Positions 1 to 10,700 of a stretch of DNA of 64,000 bases are shown piece by piece; positions within the stretch are counted from its first letter, which is position 1, and every line of letters starts with the position of its first letter. The notes under the pieces were generated by a model. The model was not told the origin of the DNA, did no database searches, and saw nothing but the letters and a program-made list of their open reading frames with translations. The stretch covers positions 7,601,501 through 7,665,500 of the forward strand of contig NZ_CP082945.1 in NCBI RefSeq assembly GCF_019933235.1, in the 5' to 3' direction. The DNA is from Streptomyces angustmyceticus (lineage in GTDB: Bacteria > Actinomycetota > Actinomycetes > Streptomycetales > Streptomycetaceae). A program made the translations under genes and the position numbers.

Positions 1-1292
1 GTCGGGAAGTCCTCGTCCACCTCGATGACCAGGTAGCGACTGCGGGCATGGCGGAAACGGCCGCCCTCCTCCGACAGCACCGCATCGAACAGCGTCCGCT
101 CCGGACGGCGGTCCAGTACGACATCGAGATACCGGGGGCGGTCCCCGGCCGGAAGCGGGGCATAGCTCTCCGGCGTGCACTGCACGGTGGGCCCCAGCTC
201 CACCACATCCAGGAACCCCGGCTCGACCCGGGCACTGAGCAGCGCGTGCGGCACCCCGCCGATCCGCTTCACCAGCAGCGCGGCCACCCCCAGCCCGTGC
301 GGTTCGAGCAGCGGCTGCGACCAGGCGGGAACCTCCCGCCGGTGCGAGCTGACCTCGACGGCGACGATGCTGAAGAAGCGCCCGCTCTCATGCGAGATCG
401 CTTCCTCCGACCGGCGCCAGCCCTCCGCCTCGCACAGCGGCAGCGGCTCGGCGGTGATCTCGTGCCGGGCCCGTCGCGCGGTGACCCAGCTACGGATCTC
501 CGTATCGGAGTGCAGGCCGCCATGGGCCGTTGACGAACCCGCCCGCCAGTCGGGGATGCAGGACAGCACCGTACGGGCATCCATGTTCACCAGATCGGGA
601 TGGCGCAGCAGCGCACCGAGCTGGCCCAGGGTGACCCAGCAGAAGTCCTCGCCCGCCTCGACCTCGGGCCCCACCTCGACCACCATGTTGCGGTTGCGCT
701 TGCGGTAGAACCACGACCCCTGCTCGGACTGGAGCACATCGGCCAGCACCCGGCGCGGATCGGGATCGGTGAAGCACTCCATGTACGGCACGGCGGAACC
801 GCCGTGCACCCGCGTGTAGTTGCTCTTGGTGGCCTGCACCGTGGGGGAGAGCTGCACCCCGTTGGCGTTCCCCGGCTCCGGCTTGGCCTGCATCAGACAG
901 TGCAGCACCCCGTCGATCTCCCGGACCGCGATGCCCAGCACCCCGATCTCCGGCTGGTGGATGATCGGCTGGCACCACTCGCGGACCGGCCCGTAGTCGG
1001 AGCGGACGCGCAGACCCCCGATGGAGAAGAAACGCCCGCTGTCATGCCGCAGGTTCCCGCTCCCGGGAGCGAAGCCCCAGCCCCGCAGCTCCCCGAACGG
1101 TATCCGGCTGACCTGGAGCGCATGGGTGCGCTGCCGCTCCTCGAACCACGCGTGGAACGCCTCGTTGCTCATCACCCCGCCCTCCGTGGCCAGCGCCGAA
1201 GCGGCCAGCCGGGACGACAGCGCCACCGCCCGCCGGGAAGACACCGCGGAGCCGGCTGCGTACGAAGGCTCCACTGTGCTGTCCATGTGCAT
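1..1292 (-). CDS. NDP-hexose 2,3-dehydratase, C-terminus cut by window edge
   Basis: This family catalyses the first C-2 deoxygenation step of 2-deoxy and 2,6-dideoxy sugar biosynthesis, acting on a nucleotide-activated 4-keto-6-deoxyhexose in the cytoplasm. Reading leftward, about 430 codons are present. Two copies of the family's internal repeat are visible: HDSGRFFSIGGL near residue 85 and HESGRFFSIVAVEV in the second half. Each is followed by the WCQPII/WSQPLL and PEIGVLGI-type strands. The protein runs off the edge after VIEVDEDFP, so perhaps 20-50 residues are missing compared with the usual 450-490. I chose the ATG at 1290-1292 because a GGAGGGG ribosome site lies about 8 bases upstream; a second ATG two codons later (1284-1286) is possible. 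The gene diverges from PKS gene 1. Its presence implies a glycosylated product, although no other sugar gene or glycosyltransferase is in view. Confidence 0.9.
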   Translation of the reverse strand, partial: MHMDSTVEPSYAAGSAVSSRRAVALSSRLAASALATEGGVMSNEAFHAWFEERQRTHALQVSRIPFGELRGWGFAPGSGNLRHDSGRFFSIGGLRVRSDYGPVREWCQPIIHQPEIGVLGIAVREIDGVLHCLMQAKPEPGNANGVQLSPTVQATKSNYTRVHGGSAVPYMECFTDPDPRRVLADVLQSEQGSWFYRKRNRNMVVEVGPEVEAGEDFCWVTLGQLGALLRHPDLVNMDARTVLSCIPDWRAGSSTAHGGLHSDTEIRSWVTARRARHEITAEPLPLCEAEGWRRSEEAISHESGRFFSIVAVEVSSHRREVPAWSQPLLEPHGLGVAALLVKRIGGVPHALLSARVEPGFLDVVELGPTVQCTPESYAPLPAGDRPRYLDVVLDRRPERTLFDAVLSEEGGRFRHARSRYLVIEVDEDFP

Positions 1293-1410
1293 TGCTGCGC
1301 CCCTCCAGGCTGATGGGTGTACGGCTCCGCCGATGGCCGGCGGCACCGGACGGCGACCTCTCCTCCGGCAGCCTGCACCCGGGAGTCCTGGCATTCACCT
1401 AGTCTCTGCG

Positions 1411-1500
1411 GCGGCCGCGTACGGGGCTGGTGTTTACGGGTCGGCCGCGTACGGGCCGGCCGCGTACGGGCCGGTTGCGGCCGGGCCGGCGGCGGCCGCG
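1411..1500. repeat. 15-bp-period degenerate tandem repeat
   Basis: Consecutive 15-base units occupy 1411-1425, 1426-1440 (diverged), 1441-1455, 1456-1470, 1471-1485 and 1486-1500. Three of them (first, third, fourth) share the core CGGCCGCGTACGGG exactly; the others are eroded. The array lies between the divergent genes, about 120 bp upstream of the sugar gene start and 230 bp upstream of the PKS start. The sequence shows the repetition directly; any regulatory role is inference. Confidence 0.8.
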
Positions 1501-1596
1501 CGCGAACACCCGGCGACGCGCACCGGGCCGCCGTCCCACGCTGTCGCCCACCCCCGCGGACGCAAGCCGCGTACCTCTGCGGAAGCCCTGCTCAGA

Positions 1597-1623
1597 GCGG
1601 TGCGGAAGGACCTTCCGCACCGC
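1597..1623. promoter_or_regulatory. Perfect 27-bp palindrome upstream of PKS gene 1 (putative operator)
   Basis: Positions 1597-1609 and 1611-1623 are exact reverse complements (13 bp each arm, GCGGTGCGGAAGG on the left) around a single A at 1610. Such compact symmetry is typical of sites for dimeric repressors such as TetR-family proteins. A one-base centre makes a tight RNA hairpin less natural, though a looser stem-loop could form. It directly touches the CTAG element at 1624. It has no equivalent before PKS gene 3. Confidence 0.6.
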
Positions 1624-1641
1624 CTAGGAGTTCCCCTAGAG
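1618..1641 (+). promoter_or_regulatory. CTAG-N8-CTAG activator-type element, PKS gene 1
   Basis: The core at 1624-1639 is CTAGGAGTTCCCCTAG, an imperfect palindrome 91 bp before the PKS gene 1 start. Extended to 24 bp it matches the element at 29535-29558 upstream of PKS gene 3 at 20 positions. From memory, the operator consensus of PAS-LuxR regulators of polyene clusters (PimM type) is CTVGGGAWWTCCCBAG; this site fits 13 of 16 positions. CTAG is rare in such GC-rich DNA, and here it occurs in a matched pair of promoter regions. A pathway-specific LuxR-type activator is therefore the likely ligand, by inference. Confidence 0.6.
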
Positions 1642-1730
1642 GTGGCCCGCGGCCCGCCGTTCGCGGCCCGCCGCTGTGGAACGGTGAACTCCAGCCGTGA
1701 CTGTGCCGCTGCGCGTAGGGAGTGCGTTTG

Positions 1731-4700
1731 ATGAACGGGTCGGAACCCGCGGGCTCCACGATTCCCTCGCCGGACGGCGAGCCGATCGCGGTCATCGGCC
1801 TCTCCTGCCGCCTGCCCGGGGCAGCCGGCCCCGACGCCCTCTGGCACCTCCTGCGCGACGGCCGCAGCGCCGTCACCGAAGCGCCGGCCGGCCGGTGGAG
1901 CACCGAACTCCTCGCCCAGTCAGGGCTGGCCGAGCCGCCCCGGGGCGGCTTCCTCGACGACGTCGCCGGTTTCGACGCCGCCTTCTTCGGCGTCTCCCCC
2001 CGCGAGGCCCGGTCGATGGCCCCCCAGCAGCGGCTCGCCCTCGAACTCGGCTGGGAGGCACTGGAAAGCGCCCGCCTCCGCCCGGAACGGCTGCACGGCC
2101 ACCGGACCGGGGTCTACATCGGAGCCACCGTCGAGGACTACGCCGTACTCGTCCACCAGCAGGGCCCCGAGGCACTCGACCACCACACACCGACCGGCCT
2201 CAACCGCGGACTCATCGCCAACCGCCTCTCCTACCACCTCGGCCTGCGCGGCCCCAGCATGACCCTGGACACCGCCCAGTCCTCCTCTCTCGTCGCGGTC
2301 CAGACCGCCTGCGACAGCCTGCGCCGCGGCGACTGCGACACCGCCCTGGCCGGCGGGGTGCACCTCAACCTCGCCCCCGAGAGCACCCTCGCCATGGCCC
2401 GCTTCGGCGCGCTCAGCCCGAGCGGCCGCTGCCACACCTTCGACGCCCGCGCGGACGGCTTCGTACGGGGTGAGGGCGGCGGCCTCGTCGTCCTCAAGCC
2501 CCTCTCCCGGGCACGGGCGGACGGCGACCACGTCCACTGTGTGATCCGCGGCGGCGCCGTCAACAACGACGGCGGTGGGCCCGGCCTCACCACCCCGGAC
2601 GCCGCCGCGCAGGAAGAGGTGCTGCGCCTGGCCTGCGCGCGCGCCGGTGTCCACCCCGGCGACCTCGGGTACGTGGAGCTGCACGGCACCGGCACCAGGG
2701 TCGGTGACCCCATCGAGGCGGCGTCGCTCGGCGCCGCGTTCGGCACCGACCCGAGCCGGAGCACCCCGCTGCCCGTGGGTTCGGTCAAAACCAACATCGG
2801 TCACCTCGAAGGCGCCGCCGGCATCGCGGGACTGCTGAAGGTGGTGCTGTGCCTGGAGCACGGCCACCTCGTGCCGAGTCTCAACTTCACGACACCCCAC
2901 CCCGGTATTCCGCTGGACGCCCTGAACCTGCGGGTGCAGACCGAGTCCGGCCCGTGGACGGCGCAGGAGGGTCGGCAACTCGTCGCCGGTGTCTCCTCGT
3001 TCGGGATGGGCGGCACGAACGCGCATCTCATCGTGGCACGCGCCGAGGACTCCGGAGACGACGAGCCCGCCGGCGGACGGGACGGCGCCCCGTCGGCACC
3101 GGAGACGCCCGTCGTGGTGCCCGTGGTGGTGCCCTGGGTGGTGTCCGGGCGCTCCGCCGAGGCCCTGGCGGCGCAGGCGGAGCGGCTGGTGTCGCGGGTG
3201 ACCGATGGTGACCTGTCGCCGGTGGAGGTGGGCTGGTCGCTGCTGGCGTCCCGGTCGTCGTTCGAGCACCGAGCGGTCGTCGTGGGTTCCCGGGCCGACG
3301 AACTCATCGCTGGGGTACGGGCGGTGGCGGAGGGGCGGCCCGATGCGGCGGTGACGGTCGGCGAGGTGACTGAGCGCACGGGCAAGGCGGTGTTCGTCTT
3401 TCCGGGGCAGGGGTCGCAGTGGGTGGGGATGGCGGTGGAGTTGCTGGATTCCTCGCCGGTTTTTGCGGGTCGGTTGGGTGAGTGTGAGGCGGCGTTGGAG
3501 CCGTTCACGGACTGGTCGTTGAGTGAGGTGTTGCGGGGGGATGAGGGCGCCCCGGGCCTGGACCGGGTCGATGTGGTCCAGCCGGTGTTGTGGGCCGTGA
3601 TGGTGTCGCTGGCGGAGGTCTGGCGCGCGCATGGTGTGGAGCCTGCGGCGGTGGTCGGTCACAGCCAGGGGGAGATTGCCGCGGCGTGTGTCGCCGGGGC
3701 GTTGAGTTTGGCGGACGGCGCCCGGGTCGTGGCGCTGCGCAGCACGGCCATCCGTGCCCTCTCGGGCCGAGGCGGAATGGTGTCGGTGGCGCTGCCCCGG
3801 CCCGAAGCGGAGGAGTTGATCGCATCGTGGAGTGGTCGGGTCTCGATTGCGGCGGTCAACGGTCCGTCGTCGGTGGTGGTGTCCGGTGATAGTGATGTTC
3901 TGGGCCGGCTGGTGGAAGCGTGCCGGGAGCGCGAGGTCCGGGCACGGCGCATCGAGGTGGATTACGCCTCGCATTCGGCGCATGTCGAGTCGATCCGCGC
4001 GGAGTTGCTTGAGGTTCTGACGCCGGTGGTGCCCAGGGCGCCTGAGGTGCCCCTGTTCTCGACGGTGACGGGGGAGTGGTCGGACGGGGCGGAGATGGAC
4101 GCCGGCTACTGGTTCGCCAACCTGCGGCGGACCGTGGAGTTCGCGCCCGCCGTCGAAGCCCTCACCGCCGCCGGGCACCACACCTTCGTGGAGGTCAGCC
4201 CCCACCCCGTCCTGACCATGCCGGTGCGGGAGACGATGGAGGCCGCGGGCGCCGAGGGGGCCGTCGTGGGCACCCTGCGCCGCGGCGAAGGTGGCCTCGC
4301 CCGCTTCTACACCTCACTCGGCGAGCTCCATGTGCAGGGCATCGACGTCGACTGGTCCCCGGCCTTCGCCGCGCCCCGCCCCCCGCTCGTGGACCTTCCC
4401 ACCTATGCCTTCCAGCGCGAGCGGCACTGGGTGGAGCCCACCGGCGCGCACCCCCACCGCACGGCGATCGCCACACAGGACCAGCCCGCCGCCGGCGCGA
4501 CCGAACGCCCCGGGACGGGCCGGTCCACCCTCGACGTCATACGGGACCACGCCGCCGCGGTGCTCGGCCACCGGGACCCCTCCGCGCTCCACGCCGCCCG
4601 CACGTTCAAGGACCTGGGCTTCGACTCGGTCACCGCCGAGGAACTGCGGAACCGGCTGAACCGGGCGCTCGCCGTACGACTGCCGTCCACCGCGCTCTAC

Positions 4701-7700
4701 AACCACCCCTCACCCACCCGACTGGCCGGCTTCCTTGACGCCGAACGCATAGATAATGCGGGCGAGGTCGGCCCGAACCACGGCCCAGTAGCCGCCCCCG
4801 ACGAGCCCATCGCCATCGTCGCGATGGCCTGCCGCTACCCCGGCGGCGTACGGTCGCCCGAAGACCTCTGGGAGATCCTGCGCGACCGGGTGGACGCCAT
4901 AGCGCCGTTCCCCACCGACCGCGGCTGGCAGACCGACGGGCTGTACGACCCCGACCCCGAACGCTCGGGCACCAGTTACGTATGCGAGGGCGGCTTCCTC
5001 GACGCCGCGTCCTTCGACGCCGGCTTCTTCGGGATCTCGCCGCGCGAGGCCCTGGCGATGGACCCGCAGCAGCGACTCCTGCTGGAGACCTCGTGGGAAG
5101 CGCTGGAACGGGCCGGCATCGATCCGACGGGGGCCCGCGGCAGCCGCACGGGAGTGTTCGTCGGGGCCATGGCCCAGGAGTACGGTCCCCGTCTGCACCA
5201 GGCGGGCCGGCAGGTCGAGGGCCATGTCCTGACCGGTACCACCACGAGCGTGGCCTCCGGGCGCATCGCCTACACCCTCGGTCTCGAAGGGCCGGCCATC
5301 ACCGTGGACACGGCGTGCTCCTCCTCCCTGGTGGCGCTGCACCTCGCGGCGCAGGCACTGCGCGCCGGGGAGTGCACTCTCGCGCTCGCCGGCGGGGCGA
5401 CGGTGATGTCCCAACCCGGCATGTTCGTGGAGTTCAGCCGCCAGCGGGGACTCGCGCCCGACGGCCGGTGCAAGCCGTTCGCCGCGGCCGCCGACGGCAC
5501 GGCCTGGGGCGAGGGCGCCGGGATCCTGCTGCTGGAACGCCTGTCGGACGCCCGCCGCCACGGCCACCCGGTCCTGGCGGTGCTGCGCGGCAGCGCCACC
5601 AACCAGGACGGCGCCTCGAACGGCCTCAGCGCCCCCAACGGCCCCTCGCAGGAACGCGTGATCCGCGCCGCGCTCGCCGCCGCCGGGCTGCGGCCCTCCG
5701 ACGTCGACGCGGTCGAGGCGCACGGCACCGGTACCGCACTCGGCGACCCCATCGAGGCGCAGGCGCTGCTGGCGACGTACGGACAGGAGCGGGCGGCGGA
5801 CCGGCCGCTGTGGCTCGGCTCGCTCAAGTCCAACATCGGGCACACCCAGGCTGCCGCAGGGGTCGGCGGGGTCATCAAAATGGTGCTCGCCCTGCGTCAC
5901 GGCGTCCTCCCGGAAACCCTGCATCTCGACGCGCCGTCCCCGCATGTGGACTGGTCGGCGGGCACGGTACGGCTGCTCACCACGGACCAGCCGTGGGAGG
6001 CGAACGGGCAGGTGCGCCGGGCCGGTGTCTCCTCGTTCGGCATCAGCGGCACCAATGCGCATGTGATCGTGGAACAGCCTCCGGCGGAAGCCCCGGAAGC
6101 CCCGGAAGCCCCGGAAGCCCCGGAAACACGGCTGGACGGGGCGGAGCCGGGCGAGGCGGAAGGAGCGGACGGCGACCGCCGTGACCAGCCGGTCGTGCCC
6201 TGGGTCGTGCACGGCCGTACCCCGGAAGCCCTGCGCGCCCAGGCTGCCGCACTCGCCACCCACCTCGACTCCCTCCCCGACGCCGCCACACCGTACGACG
6301 TCGCACACTCCCTCCTCACGACGCGCGCGGCACTGGAACACCGAGCGGTCCTCATCGGCACCGATCGCGCCGCCCTCCTCGCGGACCTGCGCTCCCTGGC
6401 CGAGGCCGACCCCGGCCCCCGTACCGCCACCGGCTCCGTACCCACCGCCCCCGCTTCGTCAGCGGTGTTCGTCTTCCCTGGGCAGGGGTCGCAGTGGGCG
6501 GGGATGGCGGTGGAGTTGCTGGACTCCTCGCCGGTTTTCGCGCGTCGGTTGGGTGAGTGTGAGGCGGCGTTGGAGCCGTTCACCGACTGGTCGCTACAGG
6601 AGGTGCTCCGGGGGGCTGAGGGCGCGCCGGGACTGGACCGGGTCGACGTGGTCCAGCCGGTGTTGTGGGCGGTGATGGTGTCGTTGGCCGAGGCGTGGCG
6701 GGCTCATGGTGTGGAGCCTGCGGCGGTGGTCGGTCACAGTCAGGGGGAGATCGCCGCGGCCTGCGTCGCCGGGGCGTTGAGCTTGGCGGACGGCGCGCGG
6801 GTCGTGGCGTTGCGCAGCAAGGCCATCCGTGCCCTCTCGGGCCGCGGGGGAATGGTGTCCCTCGCATTGTCCTCGTCCGAGGTCGCGAAGCTGATCGAGT
6901 CGTGGGGCGGCCGGGTCTCGGTCGCGGCGGTCAACGGCCCGACGGCTGTGGTGGTCTCCGGTGATGCGGACGCGCTCGATGAGCTGATGGAGGTGTGTCG
7001 CGAGCGCGAGGTCCGGGCCCGACGCATCGACGTGGATTACGCCTCGCACTCGGCGCATGTGGAGTCGATCCGCGAGGAGTTGCTCGGCCTTTTGGCGCCG
7101 GTGACACCCAGGACCTCCGAGATCCCGTTCTTCTCGACGGTGACGGGGGAGTGGCTGGACACGGCGGAGATGGACGCCGGCTACTGGTACGCGAACCTGC
7201 GGCGGACGGTGGGCTTCGCGCCCGCCGTCGAAGCCCTCATCGCTGTCGGCCACCGCGCGTTCGTCGAGGTCAGCCCGCATCCCGTGCTCACCGTGCCGCT
7301 TCAGGAGACCGTGGAGGACGCGGGCGCGGATGCGGTGGTGACCGGCACGCTGCGCCGGGACGACGGCGGTCTGCCGCGACTCCTCGCCTCGCTCGGGGAG
7401 CTGTATGTGAACGGCGTGGACGTCGACTGGTCCCCCGTCTTCGCCGGCCGCAGGCCGCACCGGGTGGAGCTGCCGACGTACGCATTCCAGCGGCAGCGCT
7501 ACTGGCTGGAGCCGGATGCGCCGGCCGTCGCCGCCTCGCCCGAGGAAGCGGCGTTCTGGACGGCCGTCGGCGACCAGGACGCCGCGGCGCTGGCGGACAC
7601 GCTCGGGCTGCCCGGCGCCGAAGCCTTGGACGAGGTGCTGCCCGCGCTGTCGTCGTGGCACAAGAACCGGCGGCAGCGGAGCACGGCCGACGGCTGGCGC

Positions 7701-10700
7701 TATCGCGTCGTGTGGCGACCCCTCGCGGAGCCGTCCATCCGCCAACTAGAAGGCGCTGCATGGCTGTTGGCGGTGCCGGCCGGGTACGAGAACGATGCCC
7801 AGGTGCGCGGTGCCCGCGAGGCGCTGGAGGAAGTGGGCGCCCGCCCGCACGTACTGACCATTGATGACAGCTCCGGGCTCGTCGATCTGCTGCGTCGTGC
7901 CGCCTCCGGTCCCCTCGCCGGTGTGCTGTCCCTGCTGGCCCTGGACGAACGGCCGGACCCTACCCAGCCCTGCGTACCCACCGGCCTTTCGCTCACCCTC
8001 GCGCTGCTCCGGGCACTCGGAGAGGCCGGGATCGAAGCCCCGCTGTGGTGCGTCACCCGAGGCGCGGTCGCCGTCGGCAGCACGGTCGAGACCACGCGGG
8101 ATGCCGCCACGGCTGATTCCACCAGCCGGTCCACCGGCGATGGCGTGGAGGGCCCCGCCGCTGCGGACCCTGCGCCGGCCAACCCCGACCAGGCCGGGAT
8201 CTGGGGGCTCGGCCTGGTCGCGGCGCTGGAGCATCCGGAGCGCTGGGGTGGCCTCATCGACCTGCCCGGCGAGGCGGCAGCCGATGGCCGGGAAGTGGCG
8301 CTGCTGGCGCGGATCCTGGCTGCCGGTGGTGACGAGGACCAGCTCGCCGTCCGCGGGGCCGGTGTCTTCGGGCGGCGGCTCGTTCCCGCGCCGGTCGCCG
8401 GGAAGCCGGCACGGCGCTCCTGGCGGCCGCGCGGCACCGTCCTCGTCACCGGCGGCACGGGAGCGCTCGGCGCCCATATCGCCCGCTGGCTCGCCGCCAA
8501 CGGCGCGGAACACCTCGTCCTCACCGGCCGCCGTGGCACCGATGCCCCCGGCGTGGCCGCGCTCTGCTCCGAACTCCGTGACCAGGGGGTCCGGGTCACC
8601 GTCGCGGGCTGCGACCTCGCCGATCAGCAGGCGGTGGCGGCCCTCGTACGGCAGATCGAGCAGGACGGGGAACCCGTCCGCGCCGTGGTGCACGCCGCGG
8701 GTGTCAGCGCCCTCGGCCCGCTGGCGGAGGCAGGGCCGCACGACCTCGCGGCCGCGCTCGCGGCCAAGGTCGCCGGAGCGGGCCATCTGGCCTCCGTACT
8801 CGATCCCGCACCACTCGACGCCGTCGTCTACTTCTCCTCCATCTCCGGCACGTGGGGAGTGGCCGAGCACGGCGCGTACGCCGCCGCCAACGCCATCCTC
8901 GACGCCCGCGCCGCCCGCGAACGGGCCGGCGGGCTGCCGGTCCTGTCGGTGGCCTGGGGCCCGTGGGCGGGCGGCGGCATGATCTCCGGCTCGATGCACG
9001 ACGTGCTGCGCCGCCGTGGCGTGCCCGTGATCGACCCGGCCACCGCCCTCACCGCCCTCCAGCAGGCGCTGGACCACGACGAGACCTCGATCGCGGTCGC
9101 CGATGTCGACTGGCGGCGCTTCGGCAGCGTCTTCACCTCCGTACGGCCCAGCCGGCTCCTCAGCGAGATCCCACAAATGGTGGCGGACGAGGGTGAGGGC
9201 GAGAGCGAGGGCGGAGACGGGGACGGAGAAACCGGGCTCGGCTCGGCACGTTCGCCCCTCGCCGAGCGGCTCGCCGGGCTCGATGCCCGGCAGCGCACCG
9301 CGGCACTGCTGGACCTCGTCCGTGAGCAGGTCGCCTCGGTGCTCGGGCATGACAAGACGGCCCCGGTCGACCCCGAACGCCCCTTCAAGGAGCTTGGATT
9401 CGACTCGCTGACCGCCGTCGAGCTGCGCAACCGCCTGGGGCGGGCCACCGGCCTGCGGCTGCCCAGGACCGTGGTGTTCGACCATCCCAGCCCGGCCGCG
9501 CTCGCCGGCTACGTCGGCGTCGAACTGGGCGGAGAGGAGGCAGGCGGCAGACAGCCCGCCACGGCACCCGCTCTCGTCCCCCTCCCCGTGACCGCTCCCG
9601 CAGACGACGACCCGATCGCCATCGTGTCCATGGCCTGCCGGTTCCCGGGTGGTGTGCGGTCGCCCGAGGATCTGTGGCGGCTCGTCCGGGAGGGCGTCGA
9701 CGCGATGTCCGCCTTCCCCACCGACCGCGGATGGGACCTCGACGGCCTCTACGACCCCGATGCCGACCAGCCGGGCAGGAGCTACGTCCGGGAGTCCGGG
9801 TTCCTGCGCGATGCCGGTGACTTCGACGCCGAGTTCTTCGGGATCTCGCCGCGCGAGGCGATTGCGATGGACCCGCAGCAGCGGCTCCTCCTGGAGACCT
9901 CCTGGGAGGTCTTCGAACGTGCGGGCATCGACCCCAAGTCCCTGCGCGGCAGCGGAACCGGCGTCTACATGGGTGTCACCGACCAGGAGTACGGGAACCG
10001 TCTGCGTACGTCGGACCCCGAGCAGTTCGAGGGCTACCTCGCGACCGGGGCGGCCGCGAGCGTCGCCTCCGGCCGGGTCGCCTACACCCTGGGACTGGAA
10101 GGCCCGGCTGTCACGGTCGACACGGCGTGCTCGTCGTCACTGGTCGCCCTGCACATGGCGGTGCGTGCACTCCGCTCGGGGGAGTGCACGCTCGCTGTCG
10201 CCGGAGCCGCGATGGTCATGGCCGACCCCGGGCCGTTCATCGGCTTCAGCCGACAGCGGGGGCTGGCGCGGGACGGCCGGTGCAAGCCGTTCTCGGCGGC
10301 GGCCGACGGCTTCGCACTCTCCGAGGGCGTCGGTGTGCTGCTGGTGGAACGCCTGTCGGAGGCCCGCCGCAACGGTCACCCGGTGCTGGCGGTCGTCCGC
10401 GGAACGGCCCTCAACCAGGACGGTGCGTCGAACGGTTTGACGGCGCCGAACGGTCCGTCGCAGCAGCGGGTGATCCGTGCGGCGTTGGCGGACGCTGGTC
10501 TGTCGGCCGCTGAGGTGGATGTGGTGGAGGCGCACGGTACGGGGACGTCGTTGGGCGACCCGATCGAGGCGCAGGCGTTGCTGGCGACGTATGGGCAGGG
10601 GCGGGCGGCGGACCGGCCGCTGTGGCTCGGCTCGGTCAAGTCGAACATCGGACACACCCAGACCGCCTCCGGTGTGGCGGGCGTCATGAAGATGGTGCTT

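Larger units (their letters stand above)
1293..1730. promoter_or_regulatory. Divergent intergenic region between sugar gene and PKS gene 1
   Basis: This 438-bp stretch separates two divergently transcribed genes, so it should hold promoters for both. From left to right it contains a 15-bp-period tandem repeat (about 1411-1500), a perfect 13-bp inverted repeat with a one-base centre (1597-1623), an abutting CTAG-N8-CTAG palindrome (1624-1639), and a 12-bp GC-rich direct repeat with 14-bp period (1648-1659 and 1662-1673). I see no convincing -10/-35 hexamers and no credible small gene; the open frames here lack codon structure and ribosome sites. Confidence 0.75.

Noticed and set aside
1722-1730. 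GTG at 1722 as the start of PKS gene 1.
   Set aside because: It overlaps the only good ribosome-binding sequence (1718-1722), which is correctly spaced for the ATG at 1731.
1021-1731. Plus-strand open frames crossing the divergent region and the start of the sugar gene.
   Set aside because: The translation is repetitive Ala/Gly/Tyr/Pro from the tandem repeat and antisense to the dehydratase; no ribosome site or family resemblance.
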